This document shows, piece after piece, positions 1 to 8,690 of a stretch of 14,029 bases of DNA. The notes below the pieces were generated by a model. The model was not told where the DNA came from. It did not search any database and worked only from the letters and a program-made list of their open reading frames with translations. Made by a program: the position numbers and the translations under genes. The DNA is taken from positions 1 to 14,029 of the forward strand of contig JAAAVE010000748.1 in assembly GCA_015679605.1 (NCBI GenBank), written 5' to 3'. The DNA comes from Podila epigama. Its lineage: Eukaryota > Mortierellomycota > Mortierellomycetes > Mortierellales > Mortierellaceae. Positions within the stretch are counted from its first letter, which is position 1. Each line of letters opens with the position of its first letter.

Positions 1-285
1 TTTTTCTTTATTTTCAGGATGAGTGGTAGGAAGCAAGAAAAACGGGTAAGCCCTAAAACGGCTAATTTTTTTTTATTAATCCGTCTGTCAGTTTTTCACT
101 CGGTTAGTTTGCCGTGGGAAGGCGAAAAAAAAGAAACAGACAGCAGCAATGTTACCAACAACAAGATGAAAGCATATGGCAAATCCATCGATCTCTTTTC
201 TAAGGCTCTGTTTTATTTATCCTTTCCTTTTTAGAGTCCGCTTCTTTTGTTGTTTGTTGCGAGGTGGTGCGAGGTGACTTGCATA

Positions 286-328
286 AGTGGAGTGCATGAG
301 TGGAGTGCATGAGTGAGTGAGTGAGTGG
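286..328. repeat. 13-bp tandem repeat followed by GTGA microsatellite
   Basis: The unit AGTGGAGTGCATG occurs twice head to tail (286-298 and 299-311) and runs directly into AGTG repeats. It looks like ordinary slippage-type low-complexity DNA, and no function is suggested. Confidence 0.8.
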
Positions 329-616
329 TGAAGGGACGAATGGAGTGAATGACTAAAGGTGAGGAGAGAGAGATGCATTGGCGCGAGGACTGTTGTGTAA
401 CAGGAATCCATCTCAAGAAACATGGCTGCGGGCAATAAACAAAAATGGTGAGCGAAAGAAGAGGTGACTGACTGACCATGCCAGGCTGAGACTGATCTGA
501 TAACACAGAAAGGCAATGGTGCCTGGTAGGATGGATGGGGTGCTGGTCAAAAGCCATGGATACCAATGGTTGGTAATGGATGGTGGTGAATGGATTGCAT
601 GCGTGCCATTCTCGGC

Positions 617-720
617 TCACACACACGCATACACACACACGAACGTTCATTCACATACCCACAATCATACAACACCGCAACAACAACAACAACAACACAA
701 CAACAACACAACAACGCAAA
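617..720. repeat. CA-dinucleotide and CAA-trinucleotide microsatellites
   Basis: CACACA runs at about 617-640 are followed by CAA repeats at about 676-716. These produce artificial Thr/His-rich and Gln/Asn-rich open frames. No flanking coding signal supports a gene. Confidence 0.8.
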
Positions 721-897
721 CACACTCACCGCACAAAACAAACAGCGCATTACTTGTTCCGCTCACTTGCAGCTCACTCGCCCCACTCGTCTCCCTCTCT
801 TCATTCTTGACGCAATTATCAGATCCAAAACTTTGACCAAGAAGAACAAAAAAAAAAAGTGACACCCGCAGAGTGGATCGATGTCTGTCTGTCTGTT

Positions 898-905
898 TAT
901 ATAAA
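898..905 (+). promoter_or_regulatory. TATA-box candidate for the secreted-protein gene
   Basis: The sequence TATATAAA lies 143 nt upstream of the ATG at 1048. Between the two is a strongly C/T-rich tract (about 930-1020), a common look for the leader of a well-expressed fungal gene. The match to the consensus is seen directly; use as a promoter is inferred from position. Confidence 0.5.
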
Positions 906-976
906 CCCCGATAAGGAATATCCTTTTCTTTCTTGCTACTTTTTCTTTTTTCCTTTTTCCTTTTCTTTTCTTCTCT

Positions 977-1002
977 TCTCTTCTTCTTCTTCTTCTTCTT
1001 CT
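977..1002. repeat. CTT microsatellite in the C/T-rich leader
   Basis: TTC/CTT units repeat in a row within a longer pyrimidine tract just upstream of the ATG at 1048, probably in the 5' untranslated region. Confidence 0.75.
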
Positions 1003-1047
1003 CCTCACCCTTCACCTCACACTCAATCATCCAGCACATCCAACACC

Positions 1048-1686
1048 ATGCGTTTCTCTGTCATCGCCATTGCTGCTGCTGTTGTCGCTGTTGTCAGCGC
1101 CCAGGACCCCCACCCTACCCTCTACCCCTTCAAGGCTAATGGTGCCTGTGTCCACAAGTGCTTGACCGTAAGTCCTGCTGAAACCATCCAACTTTCTGAA
1201 AGGTTGTCAGGTTTTCTGACAAGGAAACTCCCCCTCATGAAAACACCAAAATTGAACAATGAATCAACTCGCTAACATGCACATGCACGCACACACCATT
1301 AAACACATAAAATCTACAATAACTAGGATGTTGGCTTGGATATGGACCCCAAGTTCACCAACGACCCCACCAACGAGTACTTCATCAAATCCCTCGGCTA
1401 TGCTCATGACCGTGGCACTCCCAAGTACACGGCCTACATGACCGGCACCGGCATGTGCATTATGAAATGCCCCAAAGTGGAGCAAGACTTGTACAACGAA
1501 CAGTACGAGGCCAAGAACGATTTTTACGTGAAGAAGAAGGCAGAGCTCGCTGCCCAGCCTACCCCAACGCCTGATGACAAGGCTACTGATAAGCCTGCTG
1601 GCGGCGCTGGCAACGGTGCCTCCAGCCTCGCTGCCTCTGGCCTCGTTGGTGCTGCTGCCCTCTTGGGTGCTGTCGCCCTCTTCTAA
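1048..1686 (+). CDS. Small secreted protein, probably GPI-anchored, two exons
   Basis: Exon 1 is 1048-1167 and exon 2 is 1327-1686. The intron (1168-1326) begins GTAAGT, ends CTAG and is phase 0. The product has 159 residues. Residues 1-18 form a signal peptide (MRFSV, then Ala/Val-rich, ending VVSA before Gln19). The mature part has only four cysteines, in two CX3C pairs: Cys34/Cys38 in GACVHKC and Cys84/Cys88 in GMCIMKC. A charged helix-like stretch (about 89-108) follows, then a Thr/Pro/Lys spacer (about 110-130). The C-terminus is a GNGASS-type small-residue site (about 135-140) followed by an Ala/Leu/Val tail to Phe159, as in GPI-anchor signals. The protein should therefore be extracellular, attached to membrane or cell wall. 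I do not recognise the family and propose no activity. The gene converges with the SET/MYND gene, their stops 284 nt apart. Confidence 0.85.
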
Positions 1687-1970
1687 ACGTCTTTTTTCTT
1701 TCCCCCTCCCTATCCACCAACCCATATGTAATTTAAACAAAAATAATACACATCCTAAAATGATTTTTAAACAATTTTCCACTTTCTTCCCACGTCATAT
1801 CATTTGTGATGTGTTGCTTCTATTCTTCAGTTTGTTATACCGGGAGCAAGGACAAGGAGAATTATTTTTTAAGAAAGAAATGGCAATTGAGCGCGTGAAA
1901 GTGTATGAGTGATATTGTGTTGTGCGAAAGAGTCTAGCCCACTTTGCCCACTACACTAATCCCTCAATTT

Positions 1971-3716
1971 CTAATGGAGCTCCATCTCGACTGTTTTTCT
2001 GAATGTTTGCACCTCTTGAAGCAACAACCCGTTTTGACCCCGAGGCCCATGCGAGACTTGAAGGATGCGTTGTGTCAACAACACCATCTCATGTGAGAGC
2101 CGCACTGACGCTAATCCACCCTCCACATCATTCCAGAGACACTTGGCCAGCGTAAAACAGTGTAGTCCCATGAGTGGATGGTGTCGAGGATATATCATGA
2201 GATACAACGCTAGAATAAACATTCCAATCTTGGACCCCAGCACCCACGACCCATGTTCGAGACATGTGTTAAAGAACGACGTTGCGTTCGTCATCACTGT
2301 TGTCGTGAACGGTTTAGGTCGACAGTGGGGTGCTACTCGGAGCTGAGCATAGATATCAAAAAGTCGCTCTTGGTAAAGGGCTTCGTCTGCTTCGGTCTGG
2401 ATCAGAGGTACGAGAGAATGGATCAGGTAACTTGTGAACGATGCCCGTGTCACCAACTTTGGTGCCTGAATCGCTGGTCCTGCCGTCCGCAATGACTGCG
2501 CATTCGGCAGCACGATCGGCTCAAACTGCCGTGTCAACCATTCACCATCCACTTTCCCACCCTCTGGCCCATCGTCGTTGCCTTCAATCAATTCATCCAA
2601 CAATCTGTATCCTGTCCATTTTGTTCCTTGGGTCTCTGGAGCCTTGTGGGTTACACCTTCATCTCTTCCCGGTACTCCTACTTGACTTTCTTCTCCATTC
2701 TCCTCCAACTCACCCTCTTGCACACAGCGAGGACACTGGCAATGAAAAAAGTACTTTTCAAGCAAGAGCAATCGCCGCTCCTTACGCTGGACTCCATTAT
2801 CCACATAAGACGTGCATACCTCTTGACCTACCGCAATGTCCTCCAGGGCCCGCACCACCTGTACTTGACCTTCGTACATGACAATTGCATTGGGTCGACA
2901 CGAATGGTTGAACAGGGCGCCAATTGGAAAGGTTCCCTCGGCAATAGTAAAGAGTTGACTGTCATGGATCGAAAAGTTGTTACAATGGAATCGGCATAGA
3001 TACTGCATCAGTTCTTGGATCGAAGGAGGTTGGCCGGTTTTAGTTGTATGTTGGATGGTGCTTTGGCTATTATCATGACTCGTATAGGGACCCTGACCAG
3101 AACTCTTCTGACTCTGCGCGCTCTTGAATGGAAACTTGGACTTTATGAGCTGGTCCCGGACAAACGTGGCAATCTCGCGGTATTTGCTTAACTGTACATG
3201 GTCCGAGACGGCTTCGTGGCCCATCAAGGTCGAGAACACGTATTCGGTCAATTCCAGGGGTTCGTTATCTTGTATACAGCTATTGTTCTCTGGCAATGAT
3301 AATGATGATCCATTCCGCAGGCGTTCGATCGAGATGACGACCATCTTGAGCATCTCATAGTCCAGGTTCTCCAGATCCTTGTCAGGGCAGATCCACCGAT
3401 GCCATCCTTTCCAGGCGACAGTGAAGCACTCGCGGTCGCAATAATACCGTTTCTTGCAGACTGAACATCTTTCAAGGGTCTCGAGGGGTGTGCGCCCTTG
3501 TTTGTCGGGGCTGGTGCCTTTTGTTCGAAAACAAGTCTCACAGTGCTGTGAGCGATGGGTTGGAAAGAGAATTGGATTGCAAAGTGGACGTGAAGTGATG
3601 ATTGTTGTTCCTTTGCGAATCAGCTTTGAGGCCACCACCTTGCGATACTTGTGAGAGTCATTGACAAGTTTTAATCCTGCGCGATCCAAATGCGCCTCCA
3701 GTTGTTGTGCTGACAT
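1971..3716 (-). CDS. SET and MYND domain protein, predicted lysine methyltransferase (SMYD type)
   Basis: One uninterrupted frame of 581 residues starts at the ATG at 3716. A MYND zinc finger fills residues 59-110, with ligands Cys59/Cys62, Cys84/Cys87, Cys93/Cys97, His106/Cys110. It splits the SET domain, as in animal SMYD proteins. The core SET motif is at 268-276 (ALFNHSCRP; NHSC is the cofactor and pseudoknot motif). A GQEVCTSYVD segment (297-306) supplies the expected catalytic Tyr304. The post-SET cysteines are in FHCQCPRC (326, 328, 331). An acidic, low-complexity insert (about 332-400) precedes a C-terminal helical region (about 430-581), making it longer than the roughly 430-490 residues of human SMYD1-3. 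Members of this family methylate lysines on histones and other proteins using S-adenosylmethionine; the substrate here is unknown. The N-terminal Gly-rich cofactor motif is not clear (KYRKVVASKLIRKG, 23-36), so activity is unproven. It is divergent from the Bir1 gene. Confidence 0.88.
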   Translation of the reverse strand: MSAQQLEAHLDRAGLKLVNDSHKYRKVVASKLIRKGTTIITSRPLCNPILFPTHRSQHCETCFRTKGTSPDKQGRTPLETLERCSVCKKRYYCDRECFTVAWKGWHRWICPDKDLENLDYEMLKMVVISIERLRNGSSLSLPENNSCIQDNEPLELTEYVFSTLMGHEAVSDHVQLSKYREIATFVRDQLIKSKFPFKSAQSQKSSGQGPYTSHDNSQSTIQHTTKTGQPPSIQELMQYLCRFHCNNFSIHDSQLFTIAEGTFPIGALFNHSCRPNAIVMYEGQVQVVRALEDIAVGQEVCTSYVDNGVQRKERRLLLLEKYFFHCQCPRCVQEGELEENGEESQVGVPGRDEGVTHKAPETQGTKWTGYRLLDELIEGNDDGPEGGKVDGEWLTRQFEPIVLPNAQSLRTAGPAIQAPKLVTRASFTSYLIHSLVPLIQTEADEALYQERLFDIYAQLRVAPHCRPKPFTTTVMTNATSFFNTCLEHGSWVLGSKIGMFILALYLMIYPRHHPLMGLHCFTLAKCLWNDVEGGLASVRLSHEMVLLTQRILQVSHGPRGQNGLLLQEVQTFRKTVEMELH

Positions 3717-3926
3717 GGCAACTTTGTGTTAAAATTCATTCATGTTTGTTCCAATCCCTTTTTTTTGATAGAGTGTGTTCCCGTGACTTTTTTCTTTTCT
3801 CGGGCCAGTTAGTCGTATTTTATTTTGGCAACATGACAATTCTGCTTTGCCCAACAACACTTTATTATTTTTGGGTGATTGTGTGCAAGGTTGTCATCAC
3901 ACAGTATCACACACAAATCCGCGGCG
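3717..3926. promoter_or_regulatory. Divergent promoter spacer between SET/MYND gene and Bir1
   Basis: Only 210 bp separate the two start codons, so both promoters must lie here or overlap the genes. A CCAAT sequence is at 3751-3755, and T-rich tracts lie on either side. No clear TATA box was seen for either direction. Co-regulation is possible but not shown. Confidence 0.6.
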
Positions 3927-6900
3927 ATGACAGGGTGGGAATCGTCTGATGCCAGGCTCGCCTCCTTTTACCGAAAGCCAAAGTCATGGTCATGGCCTCA
4001 TGCAGAGACATTCAAGGCAACGCCCGCCACGGTAAAATTTCCTTTACCCCCCCTGATGCTCTGTTGAACAAGAGTTTTGGAAACTCATTGACCATTCAGA
4101 TCAAAAAAGGCGCGCGAAATTAACATTGAAACGCGCACCTATTTTTTTTTTTCTTGTCTGTCTGAATAGCTTTCAGAGGCAGGATTCTACTTTCAGCCAG
4201 TCGAAAAGGGTTCGGACAATGTGATCTGTTTTCTCTGTCACAAAACAATGGATGGATGGAATGCAGACAATGATCCATTCAAGGAACACCTCGACTTTTC
4301 ACCAAGATGTGGCTGGGCGATTGTAAGGTCTATTCCGTATGTCGAAGACGGCGGTCTACCCTTTCATTGGGATAATGAAGCCGATTTGCCTAGAGGAGAA
4401 CGTATGACCAATGCGAGGATACAGACATTTGGAGATTGGTGGCCGCATGCAAAGACTCCAGGATGGTTTGGCACAGTCTACAGGGTATCGTTTTTTTATA
4501 ACCCATTCCCCGACATTTTTTTTTTTTTGCACCATAGTTGACCTGTGCTTAGCATGTGGTTTCTTTTCATTTATCTAACCAATTTTTTGTTTTTTGCATT
4601 TTTTGTATTCGCGAAACAAAAAAACAAATGTTTAGATGGCCAATGCAGGATTCATATTCGCACCAACGGACGATAACCCGGACAATTGTCAATGTCCATA
4701 TTGCAACATTGCGTTGGATGGATGGGAAGCCTGGGATGATCCTGTGCACGAGCATCAGAGACGAACCCCCAACTGTCCATTCTTTGCCACTCGATTGGAA
4801 GCACCCACCAAAGCCTCAATGGCAAAGTCACGCAAGAGGATCGAAACCAAAGAAACGGTAAAATGGAACTGGCTGAAAGAATGAAAGATGTGTGCCAGAA
4901 AATCGATTGGATGAGTTATATTCTAAAACGACGTGACTAATCTCTCTTGTATTTTGCTACATGGAATGAATACTTGTCGTTGTGCTTCTGGAACACTGTA
5001 TTTTCACCAGAGTGTATCAAAGTCAACACGAACACAGCGGACACGTGCCGCGGATAATACTGCTACAACCACTACTACCACTACCACTCGATCAGGCAGG
5101 ACGGCGAAATCACAGGCAACTTCAAAACCAGTTGTTGTCCAGACCCTGACAGCGGTTGAAGTTCAGACAGGGAAAACTCGGTCAACTATAGGTGCCTCCG
5201 TGACGAGTGTACAGCCAACATTACCATCTACGCGTAGTTCAAGAGCCACCAAAGTTGCAACCACATCTACACCCTCGACTGCGACTGCACCGATTACAGT
5301 AGAGCCAACCACACCGACCACAGAACCTACAACAACATTAGCATCAACATCAACAACAACATCAACAACAAGAAAGAGAAGGTTAGGCAAGGATACACAA
5401 AAGCAGCGACAAACAGACATTAAAGGATCGCTCATAAGAAAAGGAGACAAGGACGAAGAACTAGAACAACAAGATAAAGAGGACCATTCGCCTGATCTGG
5501 AGGAGCCATCAGAGGAGAAAGATGCAATAATAGGAAGGAAAAGGACCAGGACGGTGACGAAACGCGTACGGATAACTTCAAGGGTCCCGAGTTCAGACGT
5601 CGAGGATGATGATCATGTTGATCTCGATAATGTTCAGATTAAGCGTGAAAAGAAGGATCCTCTTTCGGCATCTACAAGGAGACCGGCTGATGCGGCTGAG
5701 GAACGTAATGGGCCGGAGAACGAGGCTGTACCGGTGTCAGCTCCGGATGTAGAGGCAGGACAAGTCAACAAGGCATCGAGATCACGAAAAACTTCTGCTG
5801 AGGAAACATTGCAATGCCAGAGGGTGCTGGAAGAGGAGGTACCGATATCACAACCAGAACATGACGACGAGGATGTTGGACATGACAAGGAATGTGACGT
5901 GGTGCAGGATGACCAAGAGCAAGAGGATGGCTATGGTCATCAAGGACATGATCAATTGGAGTCTAAGCAGCATTTCACGACAGAGGTCACTATGGCAGAG
6001 CCAGAACCAGAACCAGAGCCGGAACCACAACCCATATCTGAACCCAAGACAGAAGCGGATATCACATCAGAGTCAATATCTCAAAAAAACGACGTTGATA
6101 ATGATAAAGAGCAGCAAGGTCTGCCACTGTATGATAGCGGGGCAAATGTGGATGACCGTGGACGAGATCATGGGAATGAGGAGCAACCGTCGACACCGCC
6201 AGCAAAAGGACCTTTGGAGGAGGGAGACTATGTGCCTTGTACACCTGTCAAGGACAAGCCATTATCACTCCCAAGGTTTGAAGAAATGATGGAGATACCG
6301 ATGGATCCGTCGACACCCGTTCGGACGGCGGTGTCGAAGCTAGATATGGATGATTGGGAAGAGGATGAACGACGAGAGAGTGGACATTCGACAAGGACAC
6401 ATATGACGAGCCCGCTTCAATCACCCTCACACTGGCTGCAATCGGGCCTGTCGTCTTCAACGCCAAAGATACGAAAGGCACCCATTCATTTAGGGACCAC
6501 GCCTAAACGCCGAAACCGTGATTTCTTGGGCAGCATGTCACCATCGATGCAGTCACCGTTGGGGCGAAGTAAAAGTCGAAGCAGTCATGTGACTGCGTCA
6601 CCCTTCTCTGATGTGGCATCGCCTTGTCAAAAGCGAAAGGCCAAAGCGAGTTTATCACCGGAAGCCAAGCAAGAACAGCTTATTGAACGACTAGGGAATT
6701 TGATGCAGGACAATGCCAACCAAGAAGTAATGGCTGTTGCAGAGCAGGCAGTGAAAGAGCAAGTCAAGCTTCTGAAGCGATCGCAGATAAGAGAAAAGAA
6801 GCAGGCTGAGGCTCTGGCACGGTCTCATCAAGGTCAAGGAGGTGAACATGAACAAGAGCAAGAACGACAGCATGATCATGAGCATGATCATGGTCATGAT

Positions 6901-7860
6901 AATGAGCATGAGCATGAGTATGGTCTTGAAAAAGACTATGTCGCAAGTTCAGACAAGCAAGATTTGGAGATGCAGGCAGTGGAAATCAAGGAAGGGGGCG
7001 CAGGCGCCTCTAGAGTGCCTTCTGCTCCTGGAACTCCAGAGAGGAGAAATTTCCTCAAAGGTCATCATGTGATGCGAACACCGAATGGCAAGTCACCAGG
7101 ACTACTACTACTACATGGCTCGGATCACAAAACGATATCAGAGACGCCAGGTAACCGAATGGTGGCGACGACACCGTTGCCTATTTCTCAAGTGATTTCG
7201 GCGCTTGGAGCCGCATCGCGCCGAGCGAATCCTCAAGAGTCACCGGTGCCGTTTGTGAGGACGCCGGTGAGGCAAGCGGATCGGACGTTTCGATTGGAGG
7301 GACTGGAGAGAGCAAGTCCTTTGCAATTTAGTGCTCGACACAAGGATCATATCCATGAGGCCGATATCGATATCGTGGGTGACGACGATTATGTTGACGA
7401 CGAGGAAGAGGATGATATCGATGGTGTAGGTGGAGGTCGGGTGTTGTGGAAAGGGCTCTCTAGTAAGGAGACCAGTACTAGTCACCAAGTAGTCACCCGG
7501 ATCAGTGGAGTGAAGCCCTTTGGACAAACATCCATGTCTACACCCACATCCTTGTCCAACTCGAGCAGGCACGGTTTGATCGAGATGCAGGACAAGCATG
7601 CAAGAGAAGTCAAGCAGAGGTCAAGGCCGGGACAAAGTGAGCAAGAGTATGAGCGTGATCGAGAACGAGCACGGTTGCTATCGGAGGCGGGTATGACGGA
7701 AGAAGAGATGCATATGACGGTAGAAGAGTTTCACAAGGCATTGGTCGCAAAAGAAATTCATGCACTCGAGCTTGCAGCGGAGGCATGGGTGCAGCGATTT
7801 GAGGAGGAGAGTCAACGCGTTCGGATGGCGCTTCTTGAAGGAGCCGAGAATGAATGGTAA
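3927..7860 (+). CDS. BIR1: Bir1/Survivin-type chromosomal passenger complex subunit, four exons
   Basis: Exons are 3927-4031, 4170-4484, 4636-4857 and 5011-7860; all three introns are phase 0 with GT...AG ends. The product is 1163 residues, close in design to yeast Bir1 (about 950-1000). BIR domain 1 (about 10-85) has zinc ligands Cys55, Cys58, His75, Cys82. BIR domain 2 (about 118-190) has Cys160, Cys163, His180, Cys187. Both fit CX2CX16HX6C. A long disordered region follows: Thr-rich at about 225-290, Glu/Pro repeat near 544-559, His/Asp/Glu repeat near 825-853, acidic near 998-1022, with basic patches and many Ser/Thr-Pro sites. The C-terminus (about 1109-1163, MTVEEF then a charged helix) matches the conserved fungal Bir1 tail that corresponds to the Survivin helix. 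In known systems that helix binds INCENP and Borealin. The complex carries Aurora B to centromeres and the spindle. The start is the only in-frame ATG before BIR1. There is no RING domain, which argues against an apoptosis-type IAP. Confidence 0.9.
4110..4136 (+). promoter_or_regulatory. Cell-cycle-box-like motifs inside Bir1 intron 1
   Basis: CGCGCGAAA at 4111-4119 contains the SBF box CRCGAAA and resembles an E2F half-site. ACGCGC at 4131-4136 resembles the MBF box ACGCGT. Both lie within 30 bp in the first intron, about 200 bp after the start codon. The motifs are seen directly; a role in G1/S or mitotic expression is inference. Confidence 0.3.
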
Positions 7861-8158
7861 AAAAAAAAAAACTGTCATTCGTGCATTCATGAGGGTCCAA
7901 ATAGTCCAAATGGTCCATTGTTCAGCTTGTAGCATTTTATTTTTATTGTTATCATCACTGATTTATGTATACTACAACACGCGTAAAAGAATATACAAAC
8001 TCGTAAAGAAAGGTGTTATACACACGCGTTAGGATAATGAAAAGAAAAGAAAAGAAAAGACCAAAAAAAAAATGTGTTTTCATTGTTGAGAAAAGATTGT
8101 GGATACTAAGGCACACAACAACATGAAAGGGGATAGAAGGTGAAAAACCACCTATTTC
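7861..8158. other. Convergent intergenic region with A-rich and AAAAG repeats
   Basis: This 298-bp stretch holds both 3' ends. It includes an A run right after the Bir1 stop (7859-7872), four AAAAG units at 8041-8060 and a further A run near 8064-8072. No gene is seen and no canonical AATAAA is obvious for either gene. Confidence 0.6.
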
Positions 8159-8494
8159 TCAGTGCGATGTTGCTATCGTGGACAAGGACATGGTCGAGGT
8201 CTGATGAGCAAGCGTGTACATGGGTCTAGTATTCATCTCGTGTTGGCGATAGGCCAATCTCTGTAAGATCTCGCGTAAGGTATCTTCGCTGTGTTTCTGG
8301 AACTCGGGTGTGACCACGATGGCGGCACCACGGTTACGATGATGATGATGACCATGACCATGATGGTGATTCTGAATGGAAGCCTGCCGCTGCTGCTGCT
8401 GCTGCTGCTGTTGTCGTTGCTGTTGTTGCAGTTGCTGCTGGGGGTATTCTTGTGATCTGAAGGGATCAGTAGTATGTTCAACTTTGGTTCCCAT
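8159..8494 (-). CDS. Small Gln/His-rich protein of unknown function
   Basis: One frame of 111 residues starts at the ATG at 8494 in good context (CAGCATGG). A Gln-rich segment covers about 19-37. A histidine cluster (NHHHGHGHHHHRN, 42-54) follows. Then comes a non-repetitive stretch (about 61-90) that looks helical and charged, EFQKHSEDTLREILQRL at its centre. The Ser/Thr-rich C-terminus ends TIATSH. There is no signal peptide or membrane segment. In favour of a real gene: the sequence is non-random after the repeats, there is a TATA-like site 136 nt upstream, and a purine-rich plus strand upstream gives a C/T-rich leader on the coding strand. Against it: short length and repeats. I do not recognise the family. 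The His cluster could bind metal, but such runs are also common as neutral low-complexity sequence. It converges with Bir1. Confidence 0.55.
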   Translation of the reverse strand: MGTKVEHTTDPFRSQEYPQQQLQQQQRQQQQQQQQRQASIQNHHHGHGHHHHRNRGAAIVVTPEFQKHSEDTLREILQRLAYRQHEMNTRPMYTLAHQTSTMSLSTIATSH

Positions 8495-8629
8495 GCTGTC
8501 TTTTTTTTATTTTTTTTATTTTTTTTGTGTTCTTCTTCGAGTGTAAAGGCGAATGTGCCAAATGAAGGTGGCAGGTGCGAGAAAAAAAAAGGGATTGTTG
8601 TGTCTACCTTTTGTCCAAGGTTCCCAGAG

Positions 8630-8637
8630 TATATATA
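8630..8637 (-). promoter_or_regulatory. TATA-box candidate for the Gln/His-rich gene
   Basis: TATATATA, the same on both strands, lies 136 nt upstream of the ATG at 8494. The distance resembles that of the TATA candidate of the secreted-protein gene (143 nt). Confidence 0.45.
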
Positions 8638-8690
8638 GAAAGGGAGATGAAGGCGTAGTCGAAAAAAATAAAAAAATTCGCAAAACTGCG

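Larger units (their letters stand above)
1..1047. other. Repeat-rich intergenic region upstream of the secreted-protein gene
   Basis: No convincing gene was found here. The stretch holds a 13-bp tandem repeat followed by GTGA repeats (286-328), CA-rich and CAA-rich microsatellites (about 617-720), an A run (about 848-858), a TATA-like site and a long C/T-rich tract up to the next start codon. The extreme left edge (TTTTCAG then GAT GAG TGG TAG, about 12-30) could be the last exon of a plus-strand gene lying outside the window, but three codons cannot show this. Open frames over the CA/CAA repeats are explained by the lack of stop codons in such repeats. Confidence 0.6.

Noticed and set aside
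12-30. Possible last exon (TTTTCAG then GAT GAG TGG TAG) of a gene beyond the left edge
   Set aside because: The pattern is plausible but three codons and a pyrimidine tract are too little to support a feature.
231-650. Minus-strand frames rich in Ser, His and Thr
   Set aside because: They are translations of GTGA and CA repeats, without start context, domain or leader signals.
516-836. Plus-strand frames with Gln/Asn or Thr runs over CA and CAA repeats
   Set aside because: They are simple microsatellite translations, and different frames give equally long products.
4933-5010. An independent start for the large exon within the last intron
   Set aside because: This stretch has a CTAAT branch-like site and ends in TTTTCACCAG, a good acceptor. 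The codons before 5011 are intron sequence, and phase 0 joins cleanly to exon 3.
3927-7860. A viral-type or apoptosis-type IAP origin for the BIR gene
   Set aside because: There is no RING domain, the gene has three spliceosomal introns, and it has the long disordered region and tail helix of fungal Bir1.
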